From contig JBOGXF010000053.1 of the NCBI GenBank assembly GCA_050694275.1, positions 10,151 to 74,150 on the forward strand: a stretch of 64,000 bases of DNA. Reading direction: 5' to 3'. Of this stretch, positions 16,435-25,420 are shown one piece after another (positions within the stretch are counted from its first letter, which is position 1; each line of letters opens with the position of its first letter). The position numbers and the translations under genes were made by a program. Under the pieces are notes generated by a model. That model was not told the origin of the DNA, ran no database searches, and worked only from the letters and a program-made list of their open reading frames with translations. This DNA comes from JBOGXF01 sp050694275 (lineage in GTDB: Bacteria > Actinomycetota > CADDZG01 > WHSQ01).

Positions 16435-16456
16435 CGAACATATGTTCGCATATAGT
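16435..16456 (+). promoter_or_regulatory. LexA (SOS) box over the promoter of the HNH gene
   Basis: CGAACATATGTTCG (16435-16448) is a perfect 14-bp palindrome matching the Gram-positive LexA consensus CGAAC-N4-GTTCG. A -10 hexamer TATAGT (16451-16456) begins 2 nt after it. LexA binding would block the promoter, so the gene should respond to DNA damage. Confidence 0.8.
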
Positions 16457-16522
16457 AGAGGTGAGGAGGGGCACCGGGGAGCCCCTGGTGGGAAGGGGCC
16501 GCTGCTTTACAAGAGGTGCCCG

Positions 16523-17674
16523 ATGTACGACGACCCGATCAACGACCACGACGCCATTACCACACGAGAACTCCTCGAGGGCTTCGACCGCAGCTCGGCG
16601 GTGGTCGGTGCCGCCCAGCGGCGCCATCTTGCGTTCATCGTCGCGTGCGACGCCGCCCGCGTGTGGGCCGACGACGACTGCCGCGACATCGCTCACTGGG
16701 TCGCGCTGCGCGACGGCATCTCCACCTGGAAAGCCCAGCGCATGGTGGCCGCCGGCTACGCCCTCAAAAGCCTGCCGGCGATCTGCCGCGCCTTGGAGGA
16801 TGGGGTCCTGTCGCTCGACAAGGTTGTGGAGCTGACCCGCTTCGCCACCCCCTACGACGAAGACGACCTGATCGCGTGGGCGAGCCGGGTCGCGCCCGCG
16901 GCGATCCGCGAGAAAGCCGACGCCGCGCGGCGCTTGTCCGACGAGGAGCTGAGACAAAACCGGTGGCGAGAACTGCGGTGGTGGTGGGAGGACGACGGTA
17001 GCCGCATGAGCCTGTGGGGATCGCTTCCCGCCGACAAGGGAGCGGTGGTCGCCAAGGCCCTCGATCGCTTGGCCGAGCACATCCCCGAGCTGCCCGACGA
17101 TGTTCCTTCCTGGACCGAGGACGGTCCTTCGACCATCGACGCCCGGCGCGCCGATGCGCTCGTGGCGATGGCCTCGGCGACGATCGCCGCAGACCCCGAT
17201 CCGGACCGGGCGACGCTCGTGGTCCACGCCGAGCTTTCCGCGCTCATCGGCGATGGCCCCAGCGGCGTGATCGCCGGGGGTCCGGCGATTCCTCCCCAGA
17301 TGGTCCAGCGGCTGGCGTGCGACTGCCGGCTCCAGGCGGTGCTGCACGGACAAGAGGGCGGCATCGTCTCAATCGGGACGACCGCGCGCAACATACCCCC
17401 GTGGCTCAGGCGCCAGGTCGAGCACCGCGACGGCTACCGGTGCACGTTCCCGGGCTGTGGAGCCAAGCGTTTCGTCGAGGTGCACCACATCGTGCCGTGG
17501 CCGAAGGGGCCCACCGAGATCGGAAACCTCCTGTGCGCATGCTCCTTCCACCACGACCTGCTCCATCTGCACGGGTGGCATGCGGGGCTGGGGGTCGACG
17601 GAGCGGCGCGTTGGTTCCGCCCGGACTGGACGCCCTACGAACCACGACCTGCGCCTGCGGCGCTGCCGAACTGA
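16523..17674 (+). CDS. DUF222 / HNH endonuclease domain protein
   Basis: This 383-residue protein has the DUF222 (13E12-repeat-like) helical region at about 20-290 and a C-terminal HNH nuclease domain: EHRDGYRCTFPGCG, FVEVHHIVPW, NLLCACSFHHDLLHLHGW. The relatives are abundant, often multicopy actinobacterial proteins, several of them SOS-controlled in mycobacteria, and their biological role is not settled. Start 16523 has AAGAGG 6 nt upstream, and the LexA box lies 75 bp upstream. It is directly beside the insertion sequence. Confidence 0.9.
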   Translation: MYDDPINDHDAITTRELLEGFDRSSAVVGAAQRRHLAFIVACDAARVWADDDCRDIAHWVALRDGISTWKAQRMVAAGYALKSLPAICRALEDGVLSLDKVVELTRFATPYDEDDLIAWASRVAPAAIREKADAARRLSDEELRQNRWRELRWWWEDDGSRMSLWGSLPADKGAVVAKALDRLAEHIPELPDDVPSWTEDGPSTIDARRADALVAMASATIAADPDPDRATLVVHAELSALIGDGPSGVIAGGPAIPPQMVQRLACDCRLQAVLHGQEGGIVSIGTTARNIPPWLRRQVEHRDGYRCTFPGCGAKRFVEVHHIVPWPKGPTEIGNLLCACSFHHDLLHLHGWHAGLGVDGAARWFRPDWTPYEPRPAPAALPN

Positions 17675-17713
17675 ATCTCGGCCGCCAAAAGACCGGCAGG
17701 ACGCGTAGATTAG

Positions 17714-18412
17714 ATGGCCTCGATCATGGAGACGTCCCGTCCTGATCTCGAGTTGAACGATGTTGCGGTCGAGCGCGACGGCGTCCGCGTGCTCGATGGC
17801 CTGGATCTGACTGTTACGGGTGGCACCATCACATCCGTTGTGGGCCCATCGGGGGTCGGCAAAACCTCGCTGCTGCGCTGCATGAACGGGCTCACGCGCC
17901 CCGCGCGGGGAACGATCCGTCTTCGAGGGATCGACGTCTCCGATATCGATCCCCGAGAGCTGAGACGTCGAGTGGGGATGATCTTCCAGGTCCCGGTGAT
18001 GTTCGAAGGCAAGGTGCGAGACAACCTCGCATACGGCCTCGACGATGCGCGCGGGAATGCGGCTGAGGAGGAGCTCGCGACGGTCGGGCTCGATAGATCG
18101 TTCCTCGATCGACCGGCGACCGCTCTGTCTGTCGGTCAGGCGCAGAGAGTCTGCATCGCTCGCGCGCTGCTCCGCCGACCGGAAGTGCTGTTGATGGACG
18201 AGCCAACGTCATCTTTGGACCGGGACGCCGTCGCCCTGATCGAGCGCCTGGTGAAAAGGCTCCGGGATAACGGACTGACAATCGTCTTCGTCACACACGA
18301 CCTACAACAAGCTCGGCGCATCGCGGACGCGGCTGCACTGCTGTTCGATGGCCGCCTCCGTTACTTCGGCGATCCCGATTCGATCGACGATCTGTGGGAG
18401 GAGCACCAATGA
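17714..18412 (+). CDS. fetA: FetA-type ABC transporter ATPase (iron export)
   Basis: The 232-residue ATPase has Walker A GPSGVGKTS, Q-loop IFQVPVMF, signature LSVGQAQRVCIARAL (the LSVGQ variant typical of FetA/YbbL) and Walker B VLLMDEPTSSLD with H-loop VTHD. It pairs with the downstream FetB permease by a 4-nt ATGA overlap. In E. coli FetAB exports iron and protects against peroxide. TAGATT at 17706-17711 suggests that the transcript begins near 17718, so the in-frame ATG at 17726 (METSRPD...) may be the real start rather than 17714. Confidence 0.85.
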   Translation: MASIMETSRPDLELNDVAVERDGVRVLDGLDLTVTGGTITSVVGPSGVGKTSLLRCMNGLTRPARGTIRLRGIDVSDIDPRELRRRVGMIFQVPVMFEGKVRDNLAYGLDDARGNAAEEELATVGLDRSFLDRPATALSVGQAQRVCIARALLRRPEVLLMDEPTSSLDRDAVALIERLVKRLRDNGLTIVFVTHDLQQARRIADAAALLFDGRLRYFGDPDSIDDLWEEHQ

Positions 18413-19152
18413 TCGAAGTCCTCATGTCCCTGACTCTGGTCGCCATCGCTGTTGGCGTGTCCGTCGTCTACCGGTTCGGCGTGGAGAAAGACCTCCTGGT
18501 CGCAACGATCCGAGCCATCGTTCAGCTCGCTTTCCTCGCGTCTCTCATCCACCTGGTTCTCGGTCAACTCGGATGGTCCGCTCCGCTGCTGATCGTCATG
18601 TTGCTGGTCGCGGCCTTCACCGCCGCCCGCCGCATGAAGGACATCTCCGGGGCCTTCATCCTCGCGCTCGTATCGATAGGCACCGCCTCTGGTGTGGCCC
18701 TGTTGGTGCTATTCGGCCTCGGCGCTTTCCCCCTCGAGCCTCGCTACCTCATCCCACTGGGTGGGATGGTCATCGGGAACGCGATGAACGCAGTGTCGAT
18801 TGCAGGTACGAGACTTGGAGACGAAGTGTTCGACAAGTCGCTCGAGGTCGAAGCCCGGCTCGCTCTGGGGGTCGGTGGGACCGAGGCTCTGCGCCCCTAT
18901 GTCCGAAGGTCCGCGATCACAGGGCTTATCCCAACGCTTGACTCGACGAAAAACGTCGGCCTCGTCTTCCTACCCGGCGCGTTCGTGGGGATGATCCTGG
19001 GCGGCGCCAGTCCGAGAGATGCGGCCGAGGTGCAACTCGTCGTGCTCTTCATGCTTTTAGGGGCCGTTTCGATCGCCGGTTTGGTCGCCACACTGCTCAT
19101 CGCCCGAGCACTCATCACGCCGGATGAGCGATTGATCGTGCCGACGAAGTAA
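18409..19152 (+). CDS. fetB: FetB-type permease (iron export)
   Basis: This 247-residue polytopic membrane protein of the UPF0014/FetB family has about seven helices. The conserved IRAIVQLAFL opening, AARRMKD loop, YLIPLGGMVIGNAMNA, and LIPTLDSTKNVGLVFLPGAFVGMILGGASP are all present. With FetA it forms a cytoplasmic-membrane iron exporter. The ATG overlaps the fetA stop. The DtxR-family gene follows 136 bp downstream, which places metal export next to its likely sensor. Confidence 0.87.
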   Translation: MIEVLMSLTLVAIAVGVSVVYRFGVEKDLLVATIRAIVQLAFLASLIHLVLGQLGWSAPLLIVMLLVAAFTAARRMKDISGAFILALVSIGTASGVALLVLFGLGAFPLEPRYLIPLGGMVIGNAMNAVSIAGTRLGDEVFDKSLEVEARLALGVGGTEALRPYVRRSAITGLIPTLDSTKNVGLVFLPGAFVGMILGGASPRDAAEVQLVVLFMLLGAVSIAGLVATLLIARALITPDERLIVPTK

Positions 19153-19288
19153 ACCCGGGGGTCGGGCCGCCCGATCGCACCGATCGCACCGTGAGGAGAA
19201 GCCGCCTTCGTTTGCGCAGGGTTTAAAGAACTGCGGGAAATCGCATTGGCCTCTGAGACCTTGCCGAATGGCGCACTAGAATCAAGCA

Positions 19289-19975
19289 ATGGCTACGCGC
19301 TCCCCCGACCTTCACGGCCTGAACCCGGCCTCCAAGGAGTACCTCGAAGCGATCTACGAGCTCGAGGAAGAGGGTCAGCGCATCCTCCAGGCGCGCATAT
19401 CCGAGCGGCTCGGCCTCGCGCCGGCGACGGTATCGGAGGGGATCAAGCGCCTCGTCGCCGAGGGCTTCGTGACGATCGCGGGGGCCCGCGACATATCCCT
19501 CACCGACACCGGACGCACGATCGCCGAGACGCTCGTGCGCCGTCACCGCCTCGCCGAGCGCATGCTCGTCGATCTCCTGGGCATCCCGTGGCACCTCTGC
19601 CACGAACAGGCCGAGGACTGGGAGAAGGTCATGACCTCCGAGGTCGAGGAGGCGATCCTCGACAAGCTCGAGGGAGCGCCCACCTGTCCGCACGGGAACC
19701 CGATCCCGGGCACCGACTCCGCGCTCCCCTGGTCCGAGCTCAAGCCGGTCGGCGAGATGGACGTCGGCGAGACCGCCCGCCTCACGCGGCTGCTCGAGGA
19801 CGTCGAGCTCGACCACGGCGTGCTGAAGTACCTCGAGGACCACGGGCTCATGCCGGGCCGCGATCTGACCCTGATCGAGATCGCCCCCGACGGGACGCTC
19901 AACCTCGAGGTCGATGGCGACCGAGTCGGCCTGGGCAAACGGCTCGCCGACAACCTCTGGGTCCTGGCCGACTGA
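19289..19975 (+). CDS. DtxR/MntR-family metal-dependent repressor
   Basis: The 228-residue regulator has a winged helix (about 10-70: SKEYLEAIYELEEEG, RISERLGLAPATVSEGIKRLV), a dimerization/metal domain (LVRRHRLAERMLVDLLGIPWHLCHEQAEDWEKVMTSEVEEAI) with Glu/His/Cys ligands, CPHGNPIP, and a C-terminal SH3/FeoA-like domain. Members repress uptake or assembly genes when iron or manganese is bound. It is probably the protein that reads the AGTTAGG-N4-CCTAACT boxes at sufD and sufB (inference). It is leaderless: TAGAAT (19277-19282) lies 12 nt before the ATG. No box of the same sequence lies in front of it. Confidence 0.9.
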   Translation: MATRSPDLHGLNPASKEYLEAIYELEEEGQRILQARISERLGLAPATVSEGIKRLVAEGFVTIAGARDISLTDTGRTIAETLVRRHRLAERMLVDLLGIPWHLCHEQAEDWEKVMTSEVEEAILDKLEGAPTCPHGNPIPGTDSALPWSELKPVGEMDVGETARLTRLLEDVELDHGVLKYLEDHGLMPGRDLTLIEIAPDGTLNLEVDGDRVGLGKRLADNLWVLAD

Positions 19976-19990
19976 GTGACGTCCAGGTGA

Positions 19991-20019
19991 TTGACACCAC
20001 CCCCCGCAGCCGATAGCTT
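19991..20019 (+). promoter_or_regulatory. strong -35/-10 promoter upstream of gltB
   Basis: TTGACA (19991-19996), a 17-bp spacer and TAGCTT (20014-20019) form the clearest housekeeping-type promoter in the window. The predicted start is near 20026, about 115 nt before gltB and about 22 nt before a terminator hairpin. Confidence 0.55.
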
Positions 20020-20047
20020 GCGGCCAGACAGGAACTGATCCGGAGCA

Positions 20048-20079
20048 ACGGCGCTCGTTCGCGGGCGCCGTTTTGTTTT
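20048..20079 (+). terminator. intrinsic terminator between dtxR and gltB (possible attenuator)
   Basis: ACGGCGC pairs with GCGCCGT across a 10-nt loop and is followed by TTTTGTTTT. It ends transcripts from the dtxR gene. Because a promoter lies between dtxR and the hairpin, it could also act as a leader attenuator for gltB or end a short RNA. Confidence 0.75.
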
Positions 20080-20140
20080 GCCCGCAGTGTGAGCACAAAG
20101 CCCGTCGACCTTTGCACTCAGTTCATCGAGAGGATCCGAC

Positions 20141-23100
20141 TTGTACGATCCGAAAAGGGACGAACGAGACGCATGCGGCATCGGCTTCGTCGCCGACGCG
20201 CGCGGGCGCGCCTCGCGCGCCATCGTGGACGCGGCTCTCGACGCACTTTGCCGCGTCAAGCACCGGGGGGCGGTGGCGGCCGACGCCCTCACGGGCGACG
20301 GTGCCGGCGTGTTGCTCCCGGTGCCCCGCACCCTCCTGGCAGACGGACTCGGGTCGAGAGGTGTCGATGCCGACCGGCTGGGCGTGGCGATGTGCTTCCT
20401 CGATCCCGAAGACCCCGAGGCCGAGCGGACGATCGTCGCGGATGCCTGCGGTGCCGAGAGCCTCGAGCTGGTGGGGTGGCGCTTGGTCCCGGTCGACGAG
20501 CGCGCTCTCGGGGACCGGGCCCGCGCCTCGATGCCGGGGATTCAGCAGGCTCTCGTCCTGCGGCCTGTCGGCAGCGACGTCGACGATGGCGAGCGCCGGG
20601 CCTTCCGGGCGCGCCGGCGCGTCGAGCAGGTTGCCGCGAGCCGGGGAGCGAGCCTCTACGTTGCGTCGTTCTCCTTCAAGACGGTGACCTACAAGGCGCT
20701 CTGCGCGGCGGATCAGCTCGCCACCTTCTACGGCGATCTCACCGACTCTCGATTCGACGCCTGGTTCGCGCTGTTCCATCAGCGTTACTCGACCAACACC
20801 GCTCCGACGTGGGAGCGTGCCCAACCGTTTCGGTTCCTCGCGCACAACGGAGAGATCAACACGATCCGCGGCAACGTCGCCCTCTTGAGAGCGCGCGAAG
20901 GACGTCTCGGCTCGGCCGATCTCGCCCCTGAAGACCTCCTCCGTCCCGTTCTCGACGCGTCGAGCTCGGACTCCGGCATTCTCGACCAGGCGGTCGAGCT
21001 CCTGGTGCGCGGCGGACGCGACCTGCGGCACGCGGCCGCGATGCTCGTGCCCCCCGCATGGGAAGAGGTGCTCGACATGGACGCCGAGGTGCGTGACTTC
21101 TTCCACTATCACGCGTGTCTGATCGAGCCCTGGGATGGCCCCGCCGCGCTCGTGTTGGCCGACGGCGATCGCGTCGCAGCCGCGCTCGATCGCAACGGGC
21201 TTCGGCCGCTGCGCGTTTCGGTGTGCGACGATGGTCTCGTCGCGTGCGCTTCCGAGGCGGGTGCGGTGTCGACCCGCGGGCACGGTCGCGTCCGCCGGCT
21301 CAAGATCGGGCCCGGCGAGGCGTTCTGCGTCGATCCGGCCGATGGCGGAGCAATCGAGGACGCCGACATCAAGTCGCGCCTCGCCCATCGGCGCCCCTAC
21401 GGCGACTGGCTCGCCGACCACCTCGAGGTCCGCTCGACGGGAGATCCCGTGGAGTGGCCGCCGGCCGACGTCCTCCCACGTCAGGTCGCCGCGGGCTACT
21501 CGAAGGAGGAGTTCACCGTCGTGCTGCGGCCGATGGCGACCGAGGGGGCCGAGCCGACGTCGTCTATGGGAGACGACACCGCCCAGCCACCGCTCGCCGA
21601 GCACGGGCGCCCGATCTTCGCCTTCTTGAAACAGCGATTCGCCCAGGTCACCAACCCTCCGATCGATCACCTGCGCGAACGACATGTCATGTCGATCACG
21701 ACCCGTCTCGGCCCCCGAGCGCCGCTGCTCTCGGAGCGCCCCGAAGCCGCACGCGTCGTCGAGCTCGATTCGTTCCTGTTGTTCCCCAACGAGGTGGATC
21801 GCATCGTTTCGGAGGGAGGCGCGGTCGTCGACGCGACCTTTGGGATCGAAGAGGGGCCGGACGGGCTGGAGGGCGCGTGCCGTCGTGTCGCCGACGCCGC
21901 CGCGGCGGCCGTGACATCGGGAGCACCCTACGCAATCGTGTCCGACCGCAACGCGGGGGCCGAGCGGGCCGCGATTCCGTCGGCCCTCGCCGCGGGCGCG
22001 GTCCATCACCGCTTGGTGGATGCCGGATTGCGCTCTCGCACGAGCCTCGTCGTGGATGCCAACGACCCGCGCGAGACCCACCACGTTGCGTGCCTGCTCA
22101 CCAACGGCGCCGATGCAGTGTGTCCGCGCCTCGCGCTCGAGTCGATTGCCGAGCTCGCCGCGCGAGGGCGCCTCGGCGGGGACGCTCCCGCCGACGAAGC
22201 CCAACGGCGCTACTTCCACGCAATCGAAGACGGGCTGCTCAAGGTGATGTCGAAGATGGGCATCTCGACGCTCGATTCGTACCGCGGCGCGCAGATCATC
22301 GAGGCAATCGGGCTGGGCCCGGACGTGATCGACGTCTGCTTCCGAGGGGTGTCGTCACCCATCGGCGGGCTCTCGTTCGTCGAGCTGGGAGCGGACCTGC
22401 TCCTTCGTCACGACGCCGCGTACGCGACGAAGCCCGCGCTCGTCAACACCGGCTTCATCAAACACAAGAAGGGCGGCGAGTACCACGCCTTCAACCCCGG
22501 TGTCATCGACGCGGTCCACGAGACGGTCGGCCTCAAAGAAAGCGACGAGATGAAGGCGGCCCACGAGCTCAGGCGCGCGGTCCGCGGCGAGACCATCGCG
22601 TACGAGCGGTTCGCCGCGCTGGTCAACGAGCGGCCCCCCACAGAGCCGCGCGACCTGTTGGATCTCGTCCCCGGCGGCTCGGCGGTCCCCCTCCACGAGG
22701 TCGAGCCGGCGTCCGCCATCGTGTCGCGCTTCTCGACCGGGGCGATGTCACACGGAGCGCTGTCGGCCGAAGCGCACGAGACGATCTCGATCGCCCTCAA
22801 CACGATCGGCGGCCAAGCGAACACCGGAGAGGGCGGGGAGGCCCCCGAGCGCTATCGCGACCGGCGTAACTCGGCGATCAAACAGGTCGCGTCCGGGCGT
22901 TTCGGCGTGACGCCCGACTACCTCGCCTTCGCCGAGGAGCTGCAGATCAAGATGGCCCAGGGCTCGAAGCCGGGCGAGGGCGGCCAGCTTCCCGGAAAGA
23001 AGGTCTCGGTGGAGATCGCGCGCCTCAGGCACACCGTCCCGGGCGTCGCGCTGATCTCGCCGCCGCCTCATCACGACATCTATTCGATCGAGGATCTCGC

Positions 23101-24577
23101 GCAGCTCATCTTCGATCTCAAGCAGGCAAACCCGAGGGCCAAGGTGTCGGTGAAGCTCGTCTCGTCCGAAGACGTGGGCACGATCGCCGCCGGCGTGGTC
23201 AAAGGGCTCTCGGACATCGTTCACATCGCAGGGGCGGACGGAGGGACGGGGGCCAGTCCGCTGTCGTCCATCAAGAACGCCGGGCTCCCATGGGAGATCG
23301 GCCTCGCCGATACTCAGGCCGCGCTGGTGGCGAACGGGCTGCGAGGTCGGGCCCGGGTGCGAGTGGACGGCGGCTTCAAGACCGGTCGCGACGTCGTGAT
23401 CGCAGCGCTCATGGGCGCGGACGAATACTCGTTCGGAACCGCGGTACTGGTGGCCGAAGGCTGCATACTCGTGCGCACCTGTCATCGCAACACGTGTCCG
23501 GTCGGCATCGCCACACAGGATCCCGAGCTGCGAAAGAAGTTCGCCGGAACGCCCGAGATGGTCGCGCGCTACCTCCTGATGGTCGCGGAGGAAGTGCGTC
23601 TGTTGCTCAGCTCGCTCGGACTGAGGTCGCTCGATGAAGCAATCGGCCGCACCGATCTCTTGCGTCAGAGAACCACGGGCCAGCCGCGCTCGGACGCGCT
23701 CGATCTCTCCCCGCTCTTCGTCGATCCCGGCGACCACGAGCGTCGGTTCACCGGCAGCCTCGACGTTCAGCGCCCTCGGTCCGAGCTCGGCGATCGCCTC
23801 TACGAGGACTCCATCCGCGAGCTGCAGGCGGGTCGTTCGGTCGCGCTCACCTACCCCATCACTACCTCGGACCGGACGGTCGGCGCGCGCCTCGGGTGCG
23901 CGCTCGGCTACGAACTCGCCGACGGTCAAGGCGGACGCCGGGTCAGCGCGACCTTCGAGGGCGAGGCGGGTCAGAGTTTCGGAGCGTTTCTGGCCGATGG
24001 GATCGAGCTTCGGCTCGTGGGTGAGGCGAACGACTACGTCGGCAAGGGAATGGGCGGGGGCCGGGTGATCGTGCAGCCCCCCGCAAACGACGCGGGCGAC
24101 CCGTACCTGGTCGGCAACACGGTGCTTTACGGCGCGACCGGTGGCCAGCTCTACGTCGCGGGCCGCGCCGGCGAGCGCTTCGCGGTGCGCAACTCTGGCG
24201 CGGTCGCGGTGGTCGAAGGCGTCGGTGAGCACGCGTGCGAGTACATGACCGCAGGGGCGGTGGTGATACTCGGGCCCACCGGCAAGAACCTGGGGGCCGG
24301 GATGAGCGGCGGAGAGGCATACGTGTACGACACCGATAAAACGCTCGAGGGCCGCATCAACCCGCAGCTCGTCGCGACGTACCCGCCGACCGAAGGTCAA
24401 CTCGAGTCCCTTCGCAGGATCATCGAACGTCACTCCGAATACACGGGCTCGGCGGTCGCCGCAAGGATCCTGGCAACCTGGGATCAGTCGTGTCGTCATT
24501 TTCGCCGGGTCGCCCCGGTGGCCGAGGTGGCCCGCCTCGAAGCCCTGTTCGAAGGCACGGCGGTCTCGGCCGCCTAA
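20141..24577 (+). CDS. gltB: glutamate synthase large subunit
   Basis: This 1478-residue enzyme has the full order: class-II glutamine amidotransferase domain (DACGIGF with the catalytic Cys near residue 12), central domain, FMN/glutamate synthase TIM barrel (GEGGEAPERYRD..., KPGEGGQLPGKKV, GADGGTGASPLSS), the cysteine cluster CHRNTCPVG for the 3Fe-4S centre, and the GXGXG beta-helix (GAGMSGGEAYVYD). It makes two glutamates from glutamine and 2-oxoglutarate. The start is TTG 20141 with GAGAGGA upstream. No small subunit (gltD) is adjacent. The coding strand also shows long antisense open frames, which are GC shadows. Confidence 0.95.
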   Translation: MYDPKRDERDACGIGFVADARGRASRAIVDAALDALCRVKHRGAVAADALTGDGAGVLLPVPRTLLADGLGSRGVDADRLGVAMCFLDPEDPEAERTIVADACGAESLELVGWRLVPVDERALGDRARASMPGIQQALVLRPVGSDVDDGERRAFRARRRVEQVAASRGASLYVASFSFKTVTYKALCAADQLATFYGDLTDSRFDAWFALFHQRYSTNTAPTWERAQPFRFLAHNGEINTIRGNVALLRAREGRLGSADLAPEDLLRPVLDASSSDSGILDQAVELLVRGGRDLRHAAAMLVPPAWEEVLDMDAEVRDFFHYHACLIEPWDGPAALVLADGDRVAAALDRNGLRPLRVSVCDDGLVACASEAGAVSTRGHGRVRRLKIGPGEAFCVDPADGGAIEDADIKSRLAHRRPYGDWLADHLEVRSTGDPVEWPPADVLPRQVAAGYSKEEFTVVLRPMATEGAEPTSSMGDDTAQPPLAEHGRPIFAFLKQRFAQVTNPPIDHLRERHVMSITTRLGPRAPLLSERPEAARVVELDSFLLFPNEVDRIVSEGGAVVDATFGIEEGPDGLEGACRRVADAAAAAVTSGAPYAIVSDRNAGAERAAIPSALAAGAVHHRLVDAGLRSRTSLVVDANDPRETHHVACLLTNGADAVCPRLALESIAELAARGRLGGDAPADEAQRRYFHAIEDGLLKVMSKMGISTLDSYRGAQIIEAIGLGPDVIDVCFRGVSSPIGGLSFVELGADLLLRHDAAYATKPALVNTGFIKHKKGGEYHAFNPGVIDAVHETVGLKESDEMKAAHELRRAVRGETIAYERFAALVNERPPTEPRDLLDLVPGGSAVPLHEVEPASAIVSRFSTGAMSHGALSAEAHETISIALNTIGGQANTGEGGEAPERYRDRRNSAIKQVASGRFGVTPDYLAFAEELQIKMAQGSKPGEGGQLPGKKVSVEIARLRHTVPGVALISPPPHHDIYSIEDLAQLIFDLKQANPRAKVSVKLVSSEDVGTIAAGVVKGLSDIVHIAGADGGTGASPLSSIKNAGLPWEIGLADTQAALVANGLRGRARVRVDGGFKTGRDVVIAALMGADEYSFGTAVLVAEGCILVRTCHRNTCPVGIATQDPELRKKFAGTPEMVARYLLMVAEEVRLLLSSLGLRSLDEAIGRTDLLRQRTTGQPRSDALDLSPLFVDPGDHERRFTGSLDVQRPRSELGDRLYEDSIRELQAGRSVALTYPITTSDRTVGARLGCALGYELADGQGGRRVSATFEGEAGQSFGAFLADGIELRLVGEANDYVGKGMGGGRVIVQPPANDAGDPYLVGNTVLYGATGGQLYVAGRAGERFAVRNSGAVAVVEGVGEHACEYMTAGAVVILGPTGKNLGAGMSGGEAYVYDTDKTLEGRINPQLVATYPPTEGQLESLRRIIERHSEYTGSAVAARILATWDQSCRHFRRVAPVAEVARLEALFEGTAVSAA

Positions 24578-24589
24578 CCCCATCTTGTC

Positions 24590-24638
24590 GCCGAGTGGTC
24601 GCAGAACGCCCTCAGAGGGCGCGTGACGACCACTCGGC
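24590..24638. repeat. GCCGAGTGGTC palindrome, copy 1 (convergent gene end)
   Basis: GCCGAGTGGTCG (24590-24601) and CGACCACTCGGC (24627-24638) are perfect 12-bp inverted arms. Inside is a second hairpin GCCCT-CAG-AGGGC. It lies between gltB (+) and the uracil-DNA glycosylase gene (-), and encodes the last residues and stop of the latter. A bidirectional terminator role is plausible. The same arms recur at 42195-42245. Confidence 0.7.
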
Positions 24639-25319
24639 AGTCAGTTGGCGGGCGCGGTGGAAGACTGCGTCGAGCATCTCTTCGGTGAGCTTGCCGGTGA
24701 ATGTGTTCTGCTGGCTCGGGTGGTAGGAGCCGACGAGCACCAGTGAGCCGAGGTCGGTCTCCGTCAGGTGACCAAAGCGGGGCTTGGGCCGTACTCGCTC
24801 GCCCCCGCGCGCCACATGGGCCCGCAGGGCCGCGTCCCACGCGAAGGACCCGAGGGCGACCACCACGCGCAAGCGCTCGAGCAGATCCATCTCGCGCACG
24901 AGATAAGGCAGACAGTTGTCGCGCTCGGTCGGCATCGGCTTGTTCGCGGGAGGGGCGCACTTCACTGCCGCGGTGACGTACGCCCCGGAGAGCTCGAGTC
25001 CGTCGTCACGAGAGATCGACGTCGACTGGTTCGCATAGCCGCACCGGTGAAGGGACGCGAAGAGCCAGTCGCCCGAACGGTCGCCGGTGAAGACTCTCCC
25101 GGTGCGGTTCCCGCCGTGCGCTGCCGGAGCGAGACCCACGATCAGCAGGGTCGCCCTCGGGTCACCGAAGCCCGGCACGGGCTTGGCCCAGTACTCCTCG
25201 TCGGCAAAAGATGCTTTCCGATCGCGCCCGACGCGCTCGCGCCACGCCACGAGCCGGGGGCAGATCCGGCACGACGCGACTTCCTCGGCCAGCATCACGA
25301 GGGGAGGCTTTGATGGCAT
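24612..25319 (-). CDS. uracil-DNA glycosylase, family 5 (UdgB-like)
   Basis: The 235-residue protein has the Fe-S cysteine motif CRICPRLVAWRE near the N-terminus, motif A GLAPAAHGGNRTGRVFTGD, additional cysteines (AAVKCAPPANKPMP, RDNCLP) and motif B SYHPSQQNTFTGKLT. This pattern fits thermophile/actinobacterial family 5 enzymes, which remove uracil and other deaminated bases and lack the polar catalytic residue of families 1 and 4. Start 25319 (MPSKPP) fits the domain better than the upstream frame extension to 25370. The 3' end lies inside a palindromic repeat. Confidence 0.85.
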   Translation of the reverse strand: MPSKPPLVMLAEEVASCRICPRLVAWRERVGRDRKASFADEEYWAKPVPGFGDPRATLLIVGLAPAAHGGNRTGRVFTGDRSGDWLFASLHRCGYANQSTSISRDDGLELSGAYVTAAVKCAPPANKPMPTERDNCLPYLVREMDLLERLRVVVALGSFAWDAALRAHVARGGERVRPKPRFGHLTETDLGSLVLVGSYHPSQQNTFTGKLTEEMLDAVFHRARQLTAEWSSRAL

Positions 25320-25420
25320 ACGCGCAGTATGTCCTGAAAGTGCTGTCACTCTCGGAGAGGATTCCCCCACTCTACGTAGAAGAAGCCTTACAACTCATCT
25401 GCCGCCTGGGAGGGAGACCT

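Noticed and set aside
20123..24583. Two very long open frames antisense to gltB
   Set aside because: They lie entirely opposite a complete glutamate synthase gene, have Arg/Gly/His-rich shadow composition and no recognisable domain.
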